Assembly: GCA_902608065.1 (NCBI GenBank)
Contig: CACLMO010000028.1
Coordinates: 1-6,602, forward strand
Direction of reading: 5' to 3'
DNA: 6,602 nt
Origin: an uncultured Pelagibacteraceae bacterium
GTDB taxonomy: Bacteria; Pseudomonadota; Alphaproteobacteria; Pelagibacterales; Pelagibacteraceae
Below the pieces are notes generated by a model. It saw only the letters and a program-made list of their open reading frames with translations, searched no databases and was not told the origin of the DNA. Made by a program: the position numbers and the translations under genes. This document shows, piece after piece, positions 6,274 through 6,602 of this stretch; position 1 is the stretch's first letter, and each line of letters opens with the position of its first letter.

Positions 6274-6602
6274 CTAAAAAGAAAAAAACTATGCTTAGAG
6301 TTATGATTGTATAAAAACTTGCGAATATATCATCAAGCATAATTCCTAAAGAGCCTTTAACATTATCATCGACGTAGTTAATAGGAAATGGTTTCCATAT
6401 ATCAAATAATCTAAATAACAAGAAAGCAGGTATGCAATAATATATTATGGGCAAAGGGTATAAAGTTTCATAAATTGGTATTGCCACTAAAGGCAACATT
6501 TGGCCTACAACCTCATCTATAACTATTTCTTGAGGATCTTCTTTTTCAAATTCATCAAAAGAATTATTTATTGCTAAAAAAGAATAACAAAAAATTATTA
6601 GT
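6266..6602 (-). CDS. pgpA: Phosphatidylglycerophosphatase A, partial (5' end outside window)
   Basis: The minus strand is open from the window edge to TAA at 6268-6266, giving 111 visible residues. PgpA is an inner-membrane enzyme that dephosphorylates phosphatidylglycerol phosphate to phosphatidylglycerol. Visible motifs (numbered within the fragment) are EDPQEIVIDEVVGQ (21-34), FRLFDIWKPFPI (63-74) and VDDNVKGSLGIMLDD (77-91). These are the conserved acidic signatures of the PgpA family, here separated by hydrophobic segments at about 35-50, 51-66 and 93-109. Compared with a usual length near 160-170, roughly 50-60 N-terminal residues are missing beyond the window edge. An ATG at 6499 is internal, since the conserved EIVIDEVVGQ lies upstream of it. 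The stop overlaps the cinA start region, so the two genes are probably co-transcribed. Confidence 0.95.
   Translation of the reverse strand, partial: LIIFCYSFLAINNSFDEFEKEDPQEIVIDEVVGQMLPLVAIPIYETLYPLPIIYYCIPAFLLFRLFDIWKPFPINYVDDNVKGSLGIMLDDIFASFYTIITLSIVFFFLGG
6270..6275 (-). promoter_or_regulatory. Shine-Dalgarno-like AGGTGG ahead of the alternative cinA start
   Basis: On the minus strand AGGTGG (6275 to 6270) lies 8 nt before a GTG at 6261-6259 that is in frame with cinA. It has one mismatch to AGGAGG, and it is the best Shine-Dalgarno match I saw ahead of any gene here. It overlaps the last codons of pgpA, so ribosomes finishing pgpA could reinitiate there. If used, cinA would start at 6261 and encode 157 residues, leaving a 4 bp gap to the pgpA stop. 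Confidence 0.4.

Noticed and set aside
6266..6499. pgpA as a complete 77-residue gene starting at ATG 6499
   Set aside because: The frame stays open to the window edge, and the conserved EIVIDEVVGQ motif of PgpA is encoded upstream of that ATG.

Overview
This 6.6 kb window reads as a housekeeping stretch from a small, AT-rich, streamlined alphaproteobacterium. The gene order tpiA-secG-pyrG-kdsA-eno-ftsB-lipA-ratA, followed by oppositely oriented cinA (C-terminal form) and pgpA, is an alphaproteobacterial arrangement. The strong A/T codon bias, lysine/asparagine/isoleucine-rich proteins and near-absence of intergenic DNA suggest a SAR11-like (Pelagibacterales) or similar free-living marine lineage. 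kdsA implies a Gram-negative cell with Kdo-containing LPS. The taxonomic placement is inference; no rRNA gene is present.

Layout: the plus strand carries the last codons of tpiA (ending at 80), then secG (86-385), pyrG (432-2057), kdsA (2057-2884), eno (2877-4130), an ftsB/divIC-like gene (4135-4431), lipA (4433-5374) and a RatA/Coq10-like START-domain gene (5356-5805). The minus strand carries cinA/pncC (5788-6273) and a 5'-truncated pgpA (6266 to the window end). The two groups converge, and their coding ends overlap by 18 bp. Gaps between genes total only 56 bp (81-85, 386-431, 4131-4134 and 4432). The single gap longer than 5 bp, 46 bp ahead of pyrG, holds a T-tract and a promoter-like -10 sequence. 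There is no gene-free stretch of 300 bp, and I see no RNA gene, mobile element or CRISPR array.

Functionally, triosephosphate isomerase and enolase belong to central glycolysis/gluconeogenesis. Enolase makes phosphoenolpyruvate, a substrate of KdsA, and PyrG makes CTP, which activates Kdo to CMP-Kdo, so pyrG-kdsA-eno form a sensible metabolic set. SecG (translocon), FtsB (division), PgpA (phosphatidylglycerol synthesis) and KdsA (LPS) all serve the envelope. LipA makes the lipoyl cofactor of 2-oxoacid dehydrogenases and the glycine cleavage system.

I found no convincing undescribed system. The points most worth a second look are the absence of the pyruvate dehydrogenase genes that commonly lie between ftsB and lipA in alphaproteobacteria, a possibly leaderless pyrG transcript with an unusually GC-rich first stretch, and the ambiguous cinA start.
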